64,000 bases of DNA, taken from contig NCSJ02000015.1 in assembly GCA_002812745.2 (NCBI GenBank), positions 186,001 through 250,000 on the forward strand. The letters run 5' to 3'. The DNA comes from Scytalidium lignicola (lineage: Eukaryota > Ascomycota > Leotiomycetes). Position numbers and translations under genes: made by a program. This document shows, in pieces, positions 60,890 through 64,000 of this stretch (position 1 is the first letter of the stretch; every line of letters starts with the position of its first letter). Below the pieces are notes generated by a model that did not search any database, was not told the origin of the DNA, and worked only from the letters and a program-made list of their open reading frames with translations.

Positions 60890-61800
60890 GGCTGTATACC
60901 TCTAGCAGTAGGCTTCCTGACTGTACAATCCTCCAGCTGTAGGCCTCTTGACTGTACGGCCTCCAGCTGTAGGGGTCCCGGTTGTACAGCTCCCTGGCTA
61001 TACAGCCCTCCAGCTGTAGGCCTCTTGACTGTACGGCCTCCAGCTGTAGGACTGGTTCTGTAAGCCCCTGGCTACAGTCTTCTCACTGTATGGCCCTCCA
61101 GCTGTAGGGGACCTGTGTAGGCTACTGGCTACAATCCCCTGGCTACAGAACCTCCTAGTTGTACTGTCCTCCAGCTGTAGGCCTCCTGACTGTACGGCCT
61201 CCAGCTGTAGGACTGGTTCTGTAAGCCCCTGGCTACACTCTCCTCACTGTATGGCCCTCCAGCTGTAGGTGTACGGCCTCCAGCTGTAGGGCTGTTTCCA
61301 TAGATCCCTGGCTACAGTTCTCCTAACTGTATGACCCTCCAACTGTAGGTGTACGGCCTACAGTTGTAGGGTTGCTTGTGNNGATCCCTAGCAACAGTTC
61401 TCCTGATTGTATGGCCCTCCAGCTGTAGGTGTACGGCCTCCAGCTGTAGGGCTCCTTGTGTAGGCCATTGGCTACAATCCCCTGGCTACAAAACCTCTTA
61501 GTTGAGCTGTCCTCCAACTGTAAGCCTCCTGACTGTACGGCCTCTAGCTGTAGGACTGGTTCTGTAAACCCCTGGCTACAAAACCTCCTAGTTATACAGC
61601 TCTATTAGCTGTAGAGCTTCCAGCTGTAGGCCTCCTGACAGTTCGGCCTCCAACTGTAAGCTCCCTGGCTGTACAACTCCTTGGCTACAAGTCTCCAGCT
61701 GTAGGCTTCCTGATTCCCTGGCTGTAAGCCCTTTTGACTCCCTGGTTGTAAGCCTCCTAGCTTCCTAGCTGTACAACCTTCTAGTTCCCTGGTTATATAG
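60890..61800. repeat. Array of CCAGCTGTAGG-type short repeats
   Basis: About 20 copies of a CC(A/T)(G/A)CTGTAGG core, often as CTGTACGGCCTCCAGCTGTAGG, alternate with CCCTGGCTACA units at irregular spacing. The core CAGCTG is palindromic. The larger blocks TGTACGGCCTCCAGCTGTAG recur several times. Two Ns at 61381-61382. Confidence 0.8.
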
Positions 61801-62159
61801 CTTTACAATTCACTTGTATATTTGTAGAAGGATTCGTAAGCTTGTAATGAAGTGGTAGTTGTCGATATTGGATTCAGAAGTAGTTAAATTGAAGTAATAT
61901 AGGAAATCGAAGGTTTGAAAGTCTTGACATGTTTTTCCTAGCTTGTGAAGAGAAATATAAAGAATGTAAGAGCTTCATAGATGGCTTTATAGGACTGGCA
62001 AAGGTTTCTGCACATTTACAACGCCTTCCTTCTTAAGGAGGCCTGGAAGGGTTTCGTCTTCTTGCGAGAATGAAAGGGAAAGGTCGAATTGAAAGTATAA
62101 GAGCTTCGCAGAGTACTCCATAAGCTGAAAGGGTCTGAAGGCTGACCACGCAGCATCAT

Positions 62160-62480
62160 AAGGGGACCACCGAATGTCCTACTGAACTAGTTGTAACTTG
62201 GCAAGAAATAATATATTCTCTTTGACTGAATTGAATTTAACTTTTACAAGGGGACCACCGAATGTCCTACCAAGCAAAGTTGTAATCTCTTCAAAATTCG
62301 ACTTTCAAAAGGGGACCACCGAATGTCCTACCAAATAAGGCCTAATTCCTGTCTTTAAGATATAGTATCTCCTCCCTTCGACTGGAGAGTGTTTCATTTC
62401 AACAAGGGGATCTCACCAAGTAATTTGAAGGTTCTCAAGATTCAAACTCCATAAGGGGACCACCGAATATCCCACCAAAT
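62160..62480 (+). repeat. Dispersed AAGGGGACCACCGAATGTCC repeats
   Basis: Near-identical copies begin at 62160, 62248, 62309 and 62453, with a partial one at 62404. Spacing is irregular (49-95 bp). Confidence 0.85.
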
Positions 62481-62517
62481 GTGTTATCATCTCTTGATCT
62501 GCGGTACTACTGATCAG

Positions 62518-62705
62518 TGTCGGTATACCCAATTAAGGGCTCAACACGAAGTACAGCACATAATTCCTTTATGTGATATACCTGTTGTGTTGATGATTAT
62601 TTTTTAGGTAGGAGGTACATATATTCCATGTATGCAACCCCCTGATTACCTAATCCACACTAACGCTGACTGTACATGACTAATACGTGATTATTGGAAC
62701 CAACA
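62518..62705 (+). repeat. Right terminal direct repeat of the nested element
   Basis: Partner of 60507-60702. It keeps several C and G bases that are T and A in the left copy. Confidence 0.75.
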
Positions 62706-64000
62706 TTAATAATATCCAAGTCTATTAGATTTTTATAATTTACTAATATTGCCCTTCTAGACTTCTTTTAATTTATTCCTTTTATGAAAAGTCTTTTCTT
62801 ATCAAGTTTTTTCTTAAACAAAGAGTTGTCTTAAATAATAAATTCTTCAATTATAATGTTTAATATATTTAGTTATTTACTTTTAACTATTTTATCTTTA
62901 ACTGAGTTTTTCAAGCTTTAATAATATATAATTGTATATGTTAAATTACTCTATATCATTTTGCTTGTATATTATTTGTATTTTATAGTATAATTAACTG
63001 TTAAANTTTTTTTGTTTAAGNTTTTTATAAATATCTTTTTACTTAATACACTTTATTAATATTCTTAAAAACTTTGTTAATCTTGTTTTTAAATTCTTCT
63101 TAAATTTTAAAGATTTTCATTGTTTGTAAAAGAATTTCTCATTTGTTATTAGTTTGATGTTTAAGATAATTCTTTAAGAATACTTTAATTTAACTAAATA
63201 CAAATCCTTTCAAGAATATTATAGTTTATAATATTTAGTCTTCTTCACTGTTGAATTTTTTTATTGTTAAAGGTAATATATATTTTATATTAAACTAAGA
63301 GTTATAATTTAAACTTAATCTTGTTAAACTTATCTAATAATGNTTACTTTTAATACTTAAGNTTTTTGATTTTCTTACTTTTATTTTTATTACTTCCTCT
63401 TTAAGTAAAAGGTTAATTTCTTCTACTTTTACTATAAGTATTAATCTTGTATTTATAACTAATATAATTGTTTATAACTTTACAAGTATTATATAAAGTA
63501 ATATTTAAAGTATAATATACTTTGTATACTTGTTAATAGAATATTTAGATATCTTCTTTATAATAATATTATATTGTTTACTTAAAAGCTTGTACATGAA
63601 TGTAAAGTTGTAAACATTAATTAAGTTATTATTAAAAGATCTTTTTATAAGATATTCAATTTAAGTTAAGTATAAAACTCTATTTAATTAAGAAAACTAT
63701 TTACTTATATAAACTTTTATACTTTTTAAATCTTCTTAAATTCTCTAAGTCTTAAATTCCTTAAATCTTCTTAAGTTTATTACATAATCTATTATATGAT
63801 TATTTTTCCTTCTTTCTAGAAGTTCTCTGTATAACTAGCGTTACCAAGCTTTAAGCCTTTAAATAGAAAAGTTATAACATTTATATTCTTTTAATATCTT
63901 TGAAAATATTAGAATATTATTTAAATATGTTATAGTAAACTCTTTTAAGTATTTTCAGATAATTCCATTTATAATCTTTATATTATAATTAGTACATTTA
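62706..64000. other. AT-rich decayed DNA to the end of the window
   Basis: Extreme AT content, no open frame, and several Ns beside T runs. Probably further retroelement relic; I could not identify domains. Confidence 0.6.

Larger units (their letters stand above)
60507..62705. mobile_element. Nested non-autonomous LTR-like element (TRIM/LARD-like)
   Basis: Two direct repeats of 196 and 188 bp (60507-60702, 62518-62705), both TGTCGGTATACCC...AACA, bracket 1.8 kb with no retroelement protein. Its GC content is far higher than the DNA around it. No clean 5-bp target duplication is seen (GTAAA on the left, TTAAT on the right). Confidence 0.6.

Noticed and set aside
60881..61063. A small Cys-rich secreted peptide gene
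   Set aside because: The frame only reads through the repeat units and has no signal peptide.
60890..62480. CRISPR-like array
   Set aside because: Repeats have irregular spacing and variable sequence, in a eukaryotic genome with terminal repeats around them.
1..64000. tRNA or rRNA genes
   Set aside because: I looked for A- and B-box-like elements and rRNA cores and saw none convincing.

Overview
The window is nuclear DNA from a filamentous ascomycete (Pezizomycotina-type). Genes carry 50-110 bp GT-AG introns with CTAAC/CTGAC-like branch points. Fatty acid synthase is the fungal two-subunit type in head-to-head order. The genome mixes ordinary gene-rich DNA with very AT-rich blocks whose transposon relics show C-to-T and G-to-A decay of the RIP type. 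Almost every undetermined base (N) sits beside a homopolymer run. That, and two single-base frameshifts at such runs in conserved genes, points to homopolymer errors in the assembly. I do not assign a species.

Layout. 1-34 kb is gene-rich: the start of an unidentified minus-strand gene (1-52); an MFS transporter with an unusually long central loop (1830-4242); an SH3/zinc-cysteine protein (6645-9360); FAS2 alpha (11528-17233, minus) and FAS1 beta (19430-25782, plus) sharing a 2.2-kb divergent promoter; a KduD-like short-chain dehydrogenase (26285-27194); a MET1-type siroheme enzyme (28422-30236); and a GNAT acetyltransferase (33242-33959). About 34.6-38.8 kb is an AT-rich block with two oppositely oriented decayed LTRs.

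39.4-54.3 kb is a gene island: a 14-exon M1 aminopeptidase with a divergent exopeptidase motif; a hydantoinase/DUF917 enzyme; a divergently transcribed NCS1 nucleobase/ureide permease; a Zn2Cys6 regulator (the last three look like a small catabolic cluster); and a broken UstYa-like (DUF3328) oxidase gene. From 54.6 kb to the end the window is mobile-element DNA: a TIR-bounded Ginger-like integrase transposon with a cysteine-rich tail, a repeat-flanked relic, a heavily mutated Ty3/gypsy element with a recognisable Gag, and, nested in it, a 2.2-kb non-autonomous LTR-like element with a GC-rich internal repeat array.

Genes working together. FAS1 and FAS2 encode the two chains of one cytosolic synthase, and the activating phosphopantetheinyl transferase is built into FAS2. 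The hydantoinase, permease and Zn2Cys6 genes plausibly form an uptake, ring-opening and regulation unit for a cyclic ureide or related nitrogen compound; that role is inferred from families and adjacency only.
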